DNA of 64,000 nt from Okapia johnstoni (Eukaryota; Chordata; Mammalia; Artiodactyla; Giraffidae). The DNA is taken from the NCBI GenBank assembly GCA_024291935.2, contig CM044307.1:101003461-101067460 (forward strand), given 5' to 3'. The notes under the pieces are model-generated. The model had not been told where the DNA came from and did not search any database. It saw only the letters and a program-made list of their open reading frames with translations. The position numbers and the translations under genes are program-made. Below are positions 32,586 through 44,424 of this stretch, piece by piece; the stretch's first letter is position 1; every line of letters starts with the position of its first letter.

Positions 32586-33529
32586 AAGAAAATCTAAATG
32601 AAGCATTCTCAATCAAGTCTAGCAAGTAGATCTCAATTCCACTGTAGACAGTATTATGCAATCTGTTAAAAAAATTATGTATAAGATATAAAGTCAAAAA
32701 TATAAGACAAAATAGCATAGAAAAAAATAAAGATACCTTGTTACTGAACCAGGTCCATTTGCCCAACATGTCTCAGATCCACCTCCCTAAAGGTGAGGGA
32801 GTAGGATCTTTATAGGGACAAGTGGGGTGGTCCTAGACATGGGGAAAGGTGATTGGAGATAGGAAAAAGATGAGGTAATCAGTGCTTTGCACAAGCACAA
32901 CTGAATTACATGTTTCTGTGTATTTTAAATTGGAGACGCATAGCACAGTTGAATAATGGAGTTTTCTGGCCTTTTGATGTTAAAAAGCGAGTCATTGGAC
33001 ACCCTCGTAGGCCCAGTTTGAGAGGCTATGGTCCCAACCAGCTCCAGACCATTTGCACTTGGCGGGGCTGACTCCAAGTTCCTGTAAAACAACTGGGCTT
33101 CCGGAAGCTGTGAAAGTGTGCAGTTAAAGAGAGGGAAAACTGAAAGAAAAGGTGAAAAAAAATAAATTGAGCTTAATCAGTGAAGGCAATTTACAAGTAA
33201 AGGGGTTTTAACAAGCTGTTTCCTTATCTGGTGTCCTGTAGCTCACAAATTTCTGTTAGTTATAAGCTTCTGTTAATTCTGTGGGGCACTGTTTCCACCT
33301 CATTTAATGTATATTGTTGATTCATGAACACTGACCTCACAGCCAATATCAATATAACTTGTATCTGAGGTAAGATAATTTAACACATGTTCTCTTTGTA
33401 AGAAATCACAGCTTCCTTATGCTTAGGAATACTAGATAGCTTTTCAGTACTGTGCTTGGGTGTCATTTTAAATGGCAAAATTGTCAACAAAAACCATGAA
33501 AAGACAAAAAACATGGTATTAAGTAGATG
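32586..33529. other. Unassigned, possibly LTR-derived DNA
   Basis: The compositional pattern differs from its flanks: GC-richer patches near 33000-33110 and a minus-strand 'tataaagatcctac' near 32810. This could fit an old LTR, but no family, paired LTR or terminal TG/CA was established. No gene is seen. Confidence 0.3.
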
Positions 33530-33541
33530 ACAAAAGGGACA

Positions 33542-34455
33542 AAATTGGGAAAGGAGTATGTCAAGGCTGTATATTGTCACCTTGCTTATTTAACTCATAT
33601 GCAGAGTACATCATGTGAAATGCTGGGCTGGATGAATCACAACTGGAATCAAGATTACTGGGAGAAATATCAATTACCTCAGATATGCAGATGATACCCT
33701 TCTAATGGCAGAAAGTGCAGAGGAACTAAAGAGCCTCTTGATGAGGGTGAAAGAGGAGAGTGAAAAAGCTGGCTTAAAACTCAACATTCAGAAAACTAAG
33801 ATCATGGCATCTGGTCTCATCAGTTCATGGCAAATAGATGGGGAAAAAGATGGAAACAGTGGCAGATTTTATATCATTGGGCTCCAAAATCACTGCAGAC
33901 AGTGTCTGTAGCCATGAAATAAAAAAGATGCTTGCTCCTTGGAAGAAAAGCTATGACAAACCTAGACAGCATGTTAAAAAGCAGAGACATCATTTTGCTG
34001 GCAAAGATCCGTATAGTCAAAGCTATGTTTTTTCCAGTAATTATGTGTAAATGTCAGAGTTGGACCATAAAGAAGGCTGAGAACCAAAGAACTGATGCTT
34101 TCAGATTGTGGTTTTGAAGAAGACTCTTTAGAGTCCCTTGGAGTACAAGGAGATCCAACCAGTCCATTCTAAAGGAAATCAGTCCTGAATATTCATTGGA
34201 AGCACTGATGCTGAAGTTGAAGCTCCAATTCTTTGGTCACCTGATGTGAAGAGCTGACTCATTGGAAAAGTCCCTGATGGGAAAGGTTGAAGGCAGGAGG
34301 AGAAGAGGGTGACAGAAGATGAGATGGTTGGATGGCATCACAGACTCAATGGACATGAGTTTGAGCAAACTCTGGAAGACAGTGAAGAGCAGGGAAGCCT
34401 GGTGTGCATCCTTAAGGTCACAGAGAGTCAGATGAGACTTAGTGACTGAACAACA
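33542..34455 (+). mobile_element. BovB LINE, 5'-truncated, clean insertion
   Basis: A 914-bp copy from inside the RT ('attgggaaaggagtatgtca') to the 3' end ('gtgactgaacaacaa'). A perfect 12-bp TSD (acaaaagggaca) lies at 33530-33541 and 34456-34467. Motif C reads RYADDT, but the frame is disrupted soon after, so short frames such as RDIILLAKIRIVKAMFFPV are scattered between registers. Confidence 0.95.
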
Positions 34456-34467
34456 ACAAAAGGGACA

Positions 34468-35616
34468 CGTTTACAATAGAACAACTGAAACTACATGGAG
34501 AGTGTTGTCTTGTTTGAACACAGCTAGAAACATGCTGCCCTGTATATGTCATAAATGACCGAAAGCACCACAAGTATTGATTTCAGGGTTACAAATAAAT
34601 TTCAATCAGTACTGTAGGTGAAATTGCAAATACCAGAATCTGTGAATAATGTATATTGTGAATCTGGAGGACTGACTTCATAGAAGAGGGGAGTTTTTGA
34701 GGAAGCCCTTGCAGTATAAGCAAATAATGATGGGAGAGATAGGGTAGGGAGAGATGCCAACCTTTATGGAATCTAGTTTCAGTCACCCTCTTTTCTTCCT
34801 GACCACAGATTATTTGCTTACTCTAGGATATCATGCTGTCTCCCAGGCTGAATCTTAAAATTCAATTTTGTATTGTTCAGAGACAGTTTTTTCTATTTCT
34901 TAAAGAAGCAGTTTAATAATCAAACACAGGGAGGCATCTAATTTATAGAATAAAGTATTGTTAGATATCTATCTATAACTAACCTTTTTTTGTCCATGAA
35001 TAAAAATAGGCTGGAGATTTCACACTTGGGGATAGATATCAATAAAAAACCGTGGGTCCAACCTGCAACTAAATCTGCAAATCCAGACAGATTATTGTTA
35101 CTATTTTGTTGTCAAATGTCTACATTAGACAGAGGAGAGAGAAAATTGTGGGGAAGATGATCAAGGAGAGCCTTTCAAATCTTATAATGATTCCCAATAC
35201 CCAAATTAGTTTATGTTATTTTTGATTGTCTTTAAGTGGAAAAAAAAAAGATTTCTCCTTAATCCGTAATTCAAACACTGCTTCTCAGAGTGATTAAAAT
35301 AGCGTGTAGGTATTAGTCAAGGATTTGCTTTTCCAAGATTTGGCTGAAAACCAAAATAAAACTTCCATGTGCTCCAATAAACCCAATGTTTCTCATAGGT
35401 TGCTATTTCTAATCCCTGTTTCCATGGAAATGGACTTTACATCAGCAAAAAGGAGATGAGGTACTGAGTGATTTATACCCACTGTTTGATATATTAAGTG
35501 ATTTGTCACTGTTCTTTTCCTTTTCTGTAGAAATTGTATAAGGATATTTTTCTTGTAGGGCTCTCAGACCTTCAGATTAAAGGAACTATAGACATATAAC
35601 CCTTAAGGGGTAAAAC
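34468..35616. other. Unassigned DNA, no gene seen
   Basis: No recognised family. Short frames (for example 65 codons, minus, 34589-34786) lack motifs. Confidence 0.55.
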
Positions 35617-35825
35617 TGGGCTTCCCTGGTGGCTCAGATGGTAAAGAATCCACCTGCAATGTGGGAGACTTGGTTTGATCCCTGTGTTGGGAAGATCGCC
35701 TGGAGGAGGGCATGGCAACCCACTCCAGTATTCCTGCCTGGAGAATCCCCCTAGACAGAGGAGCCTGGCGGGCTACAGTCCATGGGGTCACAGAGGTGGA
35801 AACGACTGAGAGACTAAGCAAACTA
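35617..35825 (+). mobile_element. Bov-tA SINE
   Basis: Head 'gggcttccctggtggctcag', body 'ggcatggcaacccactccag', end 'gagagactaagcaaac'. No clear TSD was found. Confidence 0.9.
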
Positions 35826-36090
35826 CACAAGGTGATAAAGCCACAGCTGGTACCTTCCTGCTAAGACACGAGGAGGGAGAGGCTCAAGTGGTTATAAGAG
35901 AACAAACCTAGAAATCATGGTAGTTGGCTCTTTTACTCAAAATGCTTTAATCAAAATGGGAGATATATGAAACATTTATGATATATCCTACAACAAGGTA
36001 AAATAAAATAATTATTAAATTCATAGTTTAAGAATGACGTTTATTTTTCCCTCTGTAGGATGATTTGGCCTTTGGTAAATCTAAGAACCT
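35826..36090. other. Unassigned DNA, no gene seen
   Basis: No recognised element or coding signal is present. Confidence 0.5.
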
Positions 36091-36101
36091 CTGGAGGCTC
36101 A

Positions 36102-37929
36102 ACTGAAATTCCATCACCTCCACTAGCTTTGTTCATAGTAATGCTTTCTAAGGCCCACTTGACTTCACATTCCAGGATATCTGGCTCTAGGTGAGTGATC
36201 ACACCATCATGATTACCTGGGTCGTGAAGCTCTTTTTTGTACAGTTCTTCTGTGTATTCTTGCCACCTCTTCTTTATATCTTCTGCTTCTGTTAGGTCCA
36301 TACCATTTCTGTCCTTTATCGAGCCCAACTTTGCATGAAATGTTCCCTTGGTATCTCTAATTTTCTTGAAGAGATCTCTAGTCTTTCCCATTCACTTGTT
36401 TTCCTCTATTTCTTTGCATTGATTGCTGAGGAAGGCTTTCTTATCTCTCCTTGCTATTCTTTGGAATGCTGCATTCAGATGGGAATATCTTTCCTTGTCT
36501 CCTTTGCTTTTCACTTCTCTTCTTTTCCCAGCTATTTGTAAGGCCTCCTCAGATAGCCATTTTGCTTTTTTGCATTTCTTTTCCATGGGGATGGTCTTGA
36601 TCCCTGTTTCCTGCACAATGTCACGAACCTCTGTCCATAGTCCATCAGGCACTCTGTCTATCAGACCTAGTCCCTTAAATCTATTTGTCACTTCCACTGT
36701 ATAATCATAAGGGATTTGATTTAGGTCATACCTGAATGGCCTAGTGGTTTACCCTACTTTCTTCAATTTAAGTCTGAATTTGACAATAAGGAGTTCATGA
36801 TCTGAGTCACAATCAGCTCCTGATCTTGTTTTTGCTGACTGTATAGAGCTTCTCCATCTTTGGCTGCAAAGAATATAATCAATCTGATTTCGATGTTGAC
36901 CATCTGGTGATGTTCATGTGTAGATTCTTCTCTTGTGTTGTTGGAAGAGGGTGTTTGCTATGACCAGTGCGTTCTCTTGGCAAAACTCTGTTAGCCTTTG
37001 CCCTGCTTCATTCTGTACTCCAAGGCCAAATTTTCCTGTTACGCCAGGTGTTTCTTGACTTCCTACTTTTGTATACCAGTCCCCCTATAATGAAAAGGAC
37101 ATCTTTTTTGGGTGTTAGTTGTAAAAGAACTTGTAGTCTTCATAGAACCATTCAGCTTCAGCTTCTTCAGCATTACTCGTTGGGGCATAGGCTTGGATTA
37201 CCATGATATTGAATGGTTTGCCTTGGAAACGAACAGAAATCATTCTGTTGTTTTTGAGATTGCATCCAAGTACTGCATTTTGGACTCTTTTGTTGACCAT
37301 GATGGCTACTCCATTTCTTCTAAGGGATTTCTGCCCATAGTAGGCTCCAAAATTACTGCAGATGGTGACTGCAGCCATGAAATTAAAAGACGCTTACTCC
37401 TTGGAAGGAAAGTTATGATCAACCTAGATAGCATATTAAAAAGCAGAGACATTACTTTGCCGACAAAGGTCCATCTAGTCAAGGCTATGGTTTTTCCAGT
37501 AGTAATGTATGGATGTGAGAGTTGTACTATAAAGAAAGCTGAGTGCTGAAGAATTGATGCTTTTGAACTGTGGTGTTGGAGAAGACTCTTGAGAGTCTCT
37601 TGGACTGCAAGGAGACCCAACCAGTTCATCCTAAAGGAGATCAGTCCTGAGTGTTCATTGGAAGGACTGATGTTGAAGCTGAAACTCCAGTACTTTGGCC
37701 ACCTGATGCAAAGAGTTGACTCATTGGAAAAGACCCTGATGCTAGGAAGGATTGGGGGCAGGAGAAGAAGGGGATGACAGAGGATGAGATGGCTGGATGG
37801 CATCACCGACTCGGTGGACATGGGTGTGGGTAAACTCCAGGAGTTGGTGATGGACAGGGAGGCCTGGCGTGCTGTGATTCACGGGGTCGCAAAGAGTCGG
37901 ACACAACTGAACAACTGAACTGAACTGAA
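36102..37929 (+). mobile_element. BovB with 5' inversion and internal deletion, TSD-flanked
   Basis: 37343-37929 is the BovB C-terminal region and 3' end on plus. 36102-37342 is an upstream EN-to-RT-start segment flipped to minus ('gaaattccatcacctccact' to 'gatttctgcccatag'). An 11-bp TSD (ctggaggctca) at 36091-36101 and 37930-37940 brackets the whole unit, so both parts arrived in one event. About 0.9 kb of element sequence between them is missing. Confidence 0.92.
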
Positions 37930-37940
37930 CTGGAGGCTCA

Positions 37941-39831
37941 CTCAGTTGGGGATATCAGTGGTTTGGTTCCGGTCACCTTCCAGAAAGGAAACTGGCAATT
38001 CTGACGGGTCTACTTATGGACCTGTGCTCTGTGGCCATTGTTGCTGTTGCTTCTCCATGAATGGGAAAAATTCATTAATCAAAAGTCACTTCTCAGGGGT
38101 CAATTACACCTGTCTCCTGTCAGTTTCCTTTTTTTCCTGGGCTAAATTTCCCTGCTTCCTGAGTCTGGAAAGTAGTGATCCCTTGACAGGTTGACACTCT
38201 CAAAGTCTGTCCAGGAACTCAGGACTTTCAGCTACCCTGTTGATAGCACCTTTGTTAATTTAAAAATGTTGTTTGTATGAAATTTAGTAGTGAAGTCCCA
38301 TATAGATTCCTACAGTTAATTTCAAAATTGAAGAAAGCACATGGTTTTTGAAACTACTAGAAAGTGCCTGACTGAATTCACTGTATTAACCTGTGTTTGA
38401 GTGTTATGGAAAACTCGTAACAAGTTCATTATTTTAAAGAAGTTAAATCTTTTTCCTTTTTCCTTCAAACTGGTGTTGGTGAGCAATTCTTACAACTCTA
38501 GAATGTTTATGCAAAGGAAGAATGATTCAATCTCACTGTAGTCATTGTGCTAAGATGAATAAATCCTTTCCTACTTTTGTTTTTCCAGTTCCTCTACTTT
38601 CACTTTTTCCATCTGTGGCTGTTTCCCATTTCAAATTGAGAAAATAATAGTACACTAAAAAAATTCTTTTCAGTTACCAAGGCAACTTTTTCTTAACTCC
38701 TCTCTCTGGCTCAGAAGCTTCTTGACATTCAGTAATAAATCCATTTTCTTTACGTAGGCTTATATTCCTACAGCACTAGGTTCAGAGCTGGCACTGATAA
38801 AGCATAAAACAAGAGCTTAAAGAAAATTTTATAATTCCTGCATACTTATGGATAAGCATGCAATGAGTGGCAAAATGGAAAGTCCCAATTTAAAAAAAAA
38901 AGAGTGTCTTTTGCTGTAATTCAAATATTTTCTTTAAAAGCACTTAAGACGTTCCTGCAGAATCTCTTGCTCTCTCATTTTAACAAATCCTACTTGCTCC
39001 TCCTCCTTGCTCCTCCTATGTGAAAGGTTGATGTTTCCACAAGAGTTCACACAGAATGGTGTAGTACAAGCCAGAACAGGCCAAATGCCTCTAAATTCTT
39101 TTTGTGGTGATGAGTGGGTGGAATGCATATTCTTAACACAGATAGTTTTAAGTACTTTGAATATTTTAGGGTAAGAATCAAGGTAATCACATACATCCTC
39201 ATTCTAGAACTTTTTCCTTCTCATCACTGCTTCCCAACAGTATCCTCCTTTCTGATGTTAAGGCTCTTTCTTGTATGCTGTCCAAAAACACAAGGCTGAA
39301 TGGAGACTGTTTTCACTCCTCATTTACAGTCTGTGCTTTCTTACAATGCATTATAATTCAGTTTATATAAAGTAAGAAAAATAATTTTGTATAGTCTTGC
39401 TGTGACATATTCATCGGGATGCTGTGTGGAGAGAGTGTAAGAAGGGATGGTTTTAAAAAATAGTACCTGATCCTGTATATTTTTTAATCATTGTAATTGT
39501 GATTCAAATCTAATCGTTGTAATTTTGAAAGAAGTTTTTAAAAAATGGACATCTGATAGATGAAAAAAACTAACTAACACTGGTAAAGCAGATTTCCAAG
39601 GACACAGAGCTAGTTACAAAGGAAACTTGAGGTTGGAGTACATGTTTATCTGAGTCCCATAATTTACATGTAAAGGGGAAACTGTTACAGGTAAAATGAT
39701 GTGGTGATATCTTCAGTGCATTTTAACAGAAAGTCATTTGTGAAGAACTCTAAAGTTAATCTGCTCCATTTCATTTTTTTTTTTATTCTGGAGAAAGAGT
39801 ATTTGATTTCCAAGGACCAACTGAAATCAAG
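37941..39831. other. Unassigned DNA, no gene seen
   Basis: A long stretch without a recognised family or exon. Open frames at 37946-38194 and 38934-39128 lack motifs. It looks like ordinary single-copy sequence. Confidence 0.5.
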
Positions 39832-39906
39832 TACAGTTGATGTTTGAACAGCATGGGGGTTAGGGTCACCAACTCCCCATGCAGTTGAAAAATCCTGTTT
39901 AATTTT

Positions 39907-40040
39907 TGAGAAGGAAATGGCAACCCACTCCAGTACCCTTGCCTGGAAAATCCCATGGACAGAGAAGCCTGGTGGCTACAGTCCATGGGGTCGCGAAGAG
40001 TCAGACACGACTGAGAGACTTCACTTTCTTTCTTTCACAT
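39907..40040 (+). mobile_element. BOV-A monomer/Bov-tA body, nested
   Basis: From 'agaaggaaatggcaacccac' to 'gagacttcactttc' plus TTTC repeats. It sits inside the Tigger-like element. Confidence 0.85.
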
Positions 40041-40493
40041 CCAAAACTTAACTACTAAGAGCCTATTGTTGACTGGAAGCCTTACCAATAATATAAACTG
40101 TCGATTAATACATATTTTATATATTATATACTGTTTTTTTCACAATAACATAAGGTAGAGAAAATGTTAGTAAGAAAACCATAAAGAAGAGAAAATGCAT
40201 TTAAAGTACTATACTGTTTATTGACAGCATAAGTTTGCATTGTCTGTTTACAAGAGAAATTGTCTGTCAGTACCTACGTCAATATTATCTTATATATTAC
40301 AAATTTATATATTATAATATATATCTTATATATTACAAAATACATATTAATAACACTAAACCTCAAAAATGAAAAGATAATGTGAAAAGATTGATAGCCT
40401 AGTGTAATTGATGGCGCATGTACAATTTGTGTTTGTTTGGACAAGTTTTGGTAAACTTTAACTATTTATTATAGATGTTTGTATATCTTATGG

Positions 40494-40713
40494 TGATGTT
40501 GTTGTTTAGTCAGTCATGTCTTACTCTTCTGCAACCCCATGGACTATTGCCCGCCAGGATCCTCAATCTATGTGATTTTCTCGGCAAGATTACTGGAGTG
40601 GTTTGCCATTTTCTCCTACAGGGGATTTTCCCAACCCAGGGACCAAACCCGCATGTCTGTGTCTCCTGCATTACAAGCAGATTCTTTACTGCTGAGCTTC
40701 TAAGGAAGGCCGC
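40494..40713 (-). mobile_element. Bov-tA SINE, nested
   Basis: Antisense copy from 'gttgtttagtcagtcatgtc' to 'ctgagcttctaaggaaggcc'. A short TSD (tatggt on both sides) is consistent with insertion into the Tigger-like element. Confidence 0.85.
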
Positions 40714-40780
40714 ATTTTATGGTAGTAAATGATAAAATAATATATACATATATTTTATGTATTCGTGACATATCTTTTGC

Positions 40781-40802
40781 TTATTATTATTATTATTATT
40801 TT
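40781..40802. repeat. (ATT)n microsatellite plus T-run
   Basis: About seven ATT units are followed by a T-run, inside the right half of the Tigger-like element. Confidence 0.9.
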
Positions 40803-40951
40803 TTTTGGTATTCTATGCTGTGCAGTTGGTTTATGAGTTTTTTCAAATAGTTGCAAATCTTCCCCCCAAATTTCCAATATATTTGTTGAAAAAAATCTGC
40901 ATATAAATGGACCTATGATGTTCAAATCTTGTTGTTCAAAGGTCAACTGTA

Positions 40952-41191
40952 GTATTCTTAACTCTTTAACACAACCTTTTGTTCTTTGATGTAACACTGT
41001 ATTCAAACCAGGCCTCCATTTATTCCAGACCTGTAAATCTATTTGTCAGTTCAGGATGTGACCCACAAATAAGGTGGGCAAAGAGTGACCAAAGAAAGAG
41101 ACAGGCAGCTCCAGATTGCTAGATGGCAGTTTTGATAAACAAGAGAGCTTACATAAGAGGCTTGTCTTGGGTGGCTGCAAGATAAATGTGT
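40952..41191. other. Unassigned, possibly LTR-derived (left part)
   Basis: 41055-41190 reads like part of an old LTR or LTR-flanking repeat ('gacaggcagctccagattgc', 'ggcttgtcttgggtggctgc') and continues after the SINE at 41426. The family was not identified. Confidence 0.35.
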
Positions 41192-41202
41192 CTCTGCATC
41201 TC

Positions 41203-41414
41203 CCTGTGCTGTGCTGTGCTTAGTTGCTCTGTTGTGTCCAGCTCTTTGCAACCCCCATGGACTGTAGCTCACCAGGATCCTCTGTCCATGGGGCTTCTCC
41301 AGGCAAGAATACTGGAGTGGGTTGCCATACCCTCCTCCAGGGACCTTCCAGGGATCAAACCAGGGTCTCCTGCATTGCAGGTGGATTCTTTACCAGCTTA
41401 GCTACCAGGTAAGC
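41203..41414 (-). mobile_element. Bov-tA SINE
   Basis: Antisense copy with a TGTGC-repeat tail at the left and 'agctaccaggtaagcc' at the right. An 11-bp TSD (ctctgcatctc) lies at 41192-41202 and 41415-41425. Confidence 0.92.
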
Positions 41415-41425
41415 CTCTGCATCTC

Positions 41426-42104
41426 TCTACCAGAATCTTAAAAGTTTATATAAAGGTCTTAACTGGGTTTGGCACATATTCAGTCCAGATGGCAGCAACA
41501 CCTGTAGTGCTGGAGGAGGTCATCAAGAGGATGTGACTGTCAGTTTACCTGTGAACTGGACCAGGACAGTTGGAGGCTCCTTATGCCCAACGCTGTCCTT
41601 GAAATGTACCTTCCACTCACTATTCCCATAGCCAGAGCTGTGGACGAGATTTCAAGGACGCAACCTTGAGAAAGTTTCTGTTTAGACCATCTGAGCACTT
41701 GAATATCCAGATTCTGTAAATTTGTGGTGGGGCCATGGTTCTGACTTTTTAAAAACTTCCCATTTCACTTGCATAGTTACCTGATGTTTTGGGGATAAGT
41801 GTTTTGTGGCTGACATGAATAACATTCTATATCCTACATGCAACGTCATGTCCTGGCAGGAAGGCACCAGAACACAGGATTATTTTATGAATGAAACAGT
41901 TTCTACATTGTGTGCATGCAGAAAATACTTGTTGAATGTATGTATAATGCCATCGCTTTGATATTATGCCTCCTTTAAATGGGGCACAAGATAGATGTAC
42001 CATGTGAAAACTCAAGGCTAACCACTGCCTACCAACAGCTGTCACAGCTTCACAGCTCTCCCCAACCCATACTCTGGAAAGGGGTGCTCAGAAAAGCCAT
42101 GAGC
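41426..42104. other. Unassigned DNA; left end possibly LTR-derived
   Basis: The candidate LTR-like sequence continues to about 41680, with 'gtttatataaaggtctt' near 41433 as a TATA-like site. The rest is unassigned. Frames at 41682-41867 and 41827-42045 lack motifs. Confidence 0.35.
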
Positions 42105-42213
42105 GTGTAGTGTTTCAAAATTTGCTGTTTGTCATCATCACCTGGGGGTTCCAACAAATTGATATTTCGGCCCCAGTCAAGACCAGTTAAATCAAAGATG
42201 CCAAGAGAGGCAT
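42105..42213. mobile_element. MER5-like hAT MITE fragment
   Basis: The order 'gtgtttcaaaatttgctgtt', 'atcacctgggggttcc', 'gccccagtcaagaccagtta' resembles the MER5/Charlie family. It is interrupted by the Bov-tA that follows. Confidence 0.5.
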
Positions 42214-42436
42214 GCATGTGTGCTAAACCGCCTCAGTTGTGTCAGACTCTTGGCAATCCTATGGACTGTAGCCCACCAGACTCCTCTGTCCATGGGATTC
42301 TCCAGGCAAGAATACTGGAGTGGGTTGCCTTTTCCTACTATAGGGGATCTTCCAGACCCAGGGATCGAACCTGAGCCTCTTTCAACTCCTGCATTGCCTA
42401 GCAGGTTCTTTACCACCAGAGCCATGTGGGAAGACT
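42214..42436 (-). mobile_element. Bov-tA SINE
   Basis: Antisense copy ending 'ccagagccatgtgggaag'. An 11/12 TSD (caagaga-g/a-gcat) lies at 42202-42213 and 42437-42448. Confidence 0.9.
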
Positions 42437-42448
42437 CAAGAGAAGCAT

Positions 42449-43014
42449 ATTCTGTGCTAATTGTGGCATCAAGCGCTTAACCTAACTTGGGGAAAGACCT
42501 AACTTTGTTGGCTAGTTGGGACCAAGTATACATTTAATAATAAAATGACCACAGTGGCGTAATTCTTCATTGCCTTCCTTATTCTTCTAAAAAGGCATAT
42601 CTTGGATCAGGGAGGTGAGAGAAGGGGTGTGGGTGAGGTTGAGGGGAGCTGCCTGATTAAGCACATCTTAAGGGCAAGGCATTATTTCAGGTGTCTATAG
42701 ATAATGTCACACAAAAGCTTTAGTACTAATTGTATATCATCAATATTTTAAGAAATCTGGTGAATTCATATAATATAAAATTATGAACCAGAAATGTTAG
42801 AAAATAAAACTAAAATTAATAAAACATGCTGAGAAAAAAAATCTGTGACTGAAGCAGGAATTTCCTATATTTGTGTAAGATTTATTTAGAACTTTTTAAG
42901 AATATATGCAATAGAAGTAACTGTGTGTTTAAAACATCTGTGGAGGAAAAAATCAAAATAAATTTGATTTTTACTCAGTTATAAAATGCAAGAGGGAAAA
43001 GTCATCCTGGGGTT
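42449..43014. other. Unassigned DNA, no gene seen
   Basis: The sequence is AT-rich with no recognised element. Confidence 0.55.
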
Positions 43015-43025
43015 CATCCTTCATT

Positions 43026-43362
43026 TTTTAAAAAAGTTATTTATTTATTTTTGGCTGTGCTAGGTCTTCCTTAGTGTTTGGGCTCTTCTCTAGCTTCAGC
43101 GAGCAGGTGCTACTCTCTAGCTGGCGGTGCGCAAGCTTCTTGGTTGTGGCTCCTCTTGTTGCGGAGCACAGGCTCTAGGGTGTGTGAGCTTCAGTATTTG
43201 TGGCACATGGGCTTAGTAGTTGCGGCTTTTGTACTCTGGAGCACAAGCTTAATAGTTTGGGCACAGTAGCCTAGTTGCTCCACAGCGTGTAACATCTTCC
43301 TGGATTAGGGATTGAACTCGTGTCTCCCTCATCGGCAGGCAAATTCTTTACCCAGGAAGCCC
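43026..43362 (-). mobile_element. CHR-2-type tRNA-Glu SINE
   Basis: Antisense cetartiodactyl SINE: 'tatttttggctgtgctaggt', 'gttgcggagcacaggctcta', 'gtagcctagttgctcc', then the tRNA-like head 'ggattgaactcgtgtctccc' and 'ccaggaagcccc'. An 11-bp TSD (catccttcatt) lies at 43015-43025 and 43363-43373. CHR SINEs predate ruminant Bov elements. Confidence 0.92.
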
Positions 43363-43373
43363 CATCCTTCATT

Positions 43374-43450
43374 CTAAAGAGAAGTTAGGGTACTTGTCTA
43401 AGGTCACACAGCTAGCTGTTTTGGGAAGAGTTCTCATATACCAGCTAAAT
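43374..43450 (-). mobile_element. MIR SINE fragment
   Basis: A short antisense MIR core: 'gtacttgtctaaggtcacac' followed by 'agctagctg'. Confidence 0.6.
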
Positions 43451-44360
43451 TTCTGAAGGAAATGGAAATAGTGATATCAATTCAGAAGATGTTATTTCAA
43501 GATATCATACACATTTTATCCTTGCAATGTATATTTTTATTGTTCTTAGACAGTATTCAGATTTTTCTAATTAAGACTTTTTCCATCTGGACAAGTAAAA
43601 GTAGTAAAATTATTAATGTTTTTAGCCCAACCTATATAAATGTTTGAATATATATTAGGAATCGCAAGTATTGTGAAACTTTTTTTAATGCAAAAAGTGA
43701 TAATTGCTAATAACATTTTCTTCCCTATTCCCCAAATCTTGTCTTTGCTTACTATACCTTTTTACCCAGACTTTATGATCCTGGATAAGAAGTGATACAT
43801 TGATATCCCTGGCATGACTGCATTTAAATAACTATTTCTGAAGATGGTTTATGGAAAAGCTTACAAAGCACTGCAGGTTTACTGTGAATACAAGAGGGTA
43901 TTCACAATGGAAATCATGACTGGCTTGGTTCCAAATGGTACTGGGAAAAATAACATTAACCATTTGCAGATAAAAACATTTCCATCAAAATATGAGCAGA
44001 CTTTTTTTTGGATGTGTTCAGAGTTAATCATAAGACCAAATATCATATCATTAAAAATAAAAGAGAATCATTCCAAGACCCACAAGGATAGAGGGATGAA
44101 AACTGTAACTACTGGGTTGTATTGATGAAAACATTTGCTGCCTTCAAGGCTATGGTGTCTTGTCAGTTGTTATATTCAGATGTCATCTGTCACTGTCTGT
44201 GTGTGCAAAATTTACACATGAGCCAGTGACCAGTGAAGGAAGACTCTTTAGTTCTTAGAAGCTTCATCTTCTTATGATATCATCACTTCTTCCTATTTTT
44301 TTTTTTTTTTTGGAAAAGAATGGCCTTTACAGTACCAGGAACTACCTCTTGCTGACACTA
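43451..44360. other. Unassigned DNA, no gene seen
   Basis: A 93-codon frame at 43844-44125 has no recognised domain. A T-run lies near 44300. Confidence 0.5.
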
Positions 44361-44424
44361 TTGTATCTTCAAGGTCTTCACAGACTGTGTCCTTGTATCT
44401 TCAAGGTCTTCACAGACTATGTCC
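44361..44424. repeat. 32-bp tandem duplication
   Basis: Two adjacent 32-bp units (44361-44392 and 44393-44424) begin 'ttgtatcttcaaggtcttca' and differ at one base (gtgtcc against atgtcc). This is a recent simple duplication. Confidence 0.95.

Larger units (their letters stand above)
39834..40949. mobile_element. Tigger-like Tc1/mariner DNA transposon, non-autonomous
   Basis: It has TA target duplications (39832-39833, 40950-40951) and inverted termini, CAGTTGATGTTTGAACAGCA and, reversed from the right, CAGTTGACCTTTGAACAACA. The internal order ('aaaacttaactactaagagc', 'gactggaagccttaccaata', 'aaatgttagtaagaaaacc') matches a mammalian Tigger-class repeat remembered without its exact name. It carries two nested SINEs and encodes nothing. 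Confidence 0.8.

Noticed and set aside
43844..44125. 93-codon frame as a retrogene
   Set aside because: No poly(A) tail, TSD or recognisable parent protein was found.
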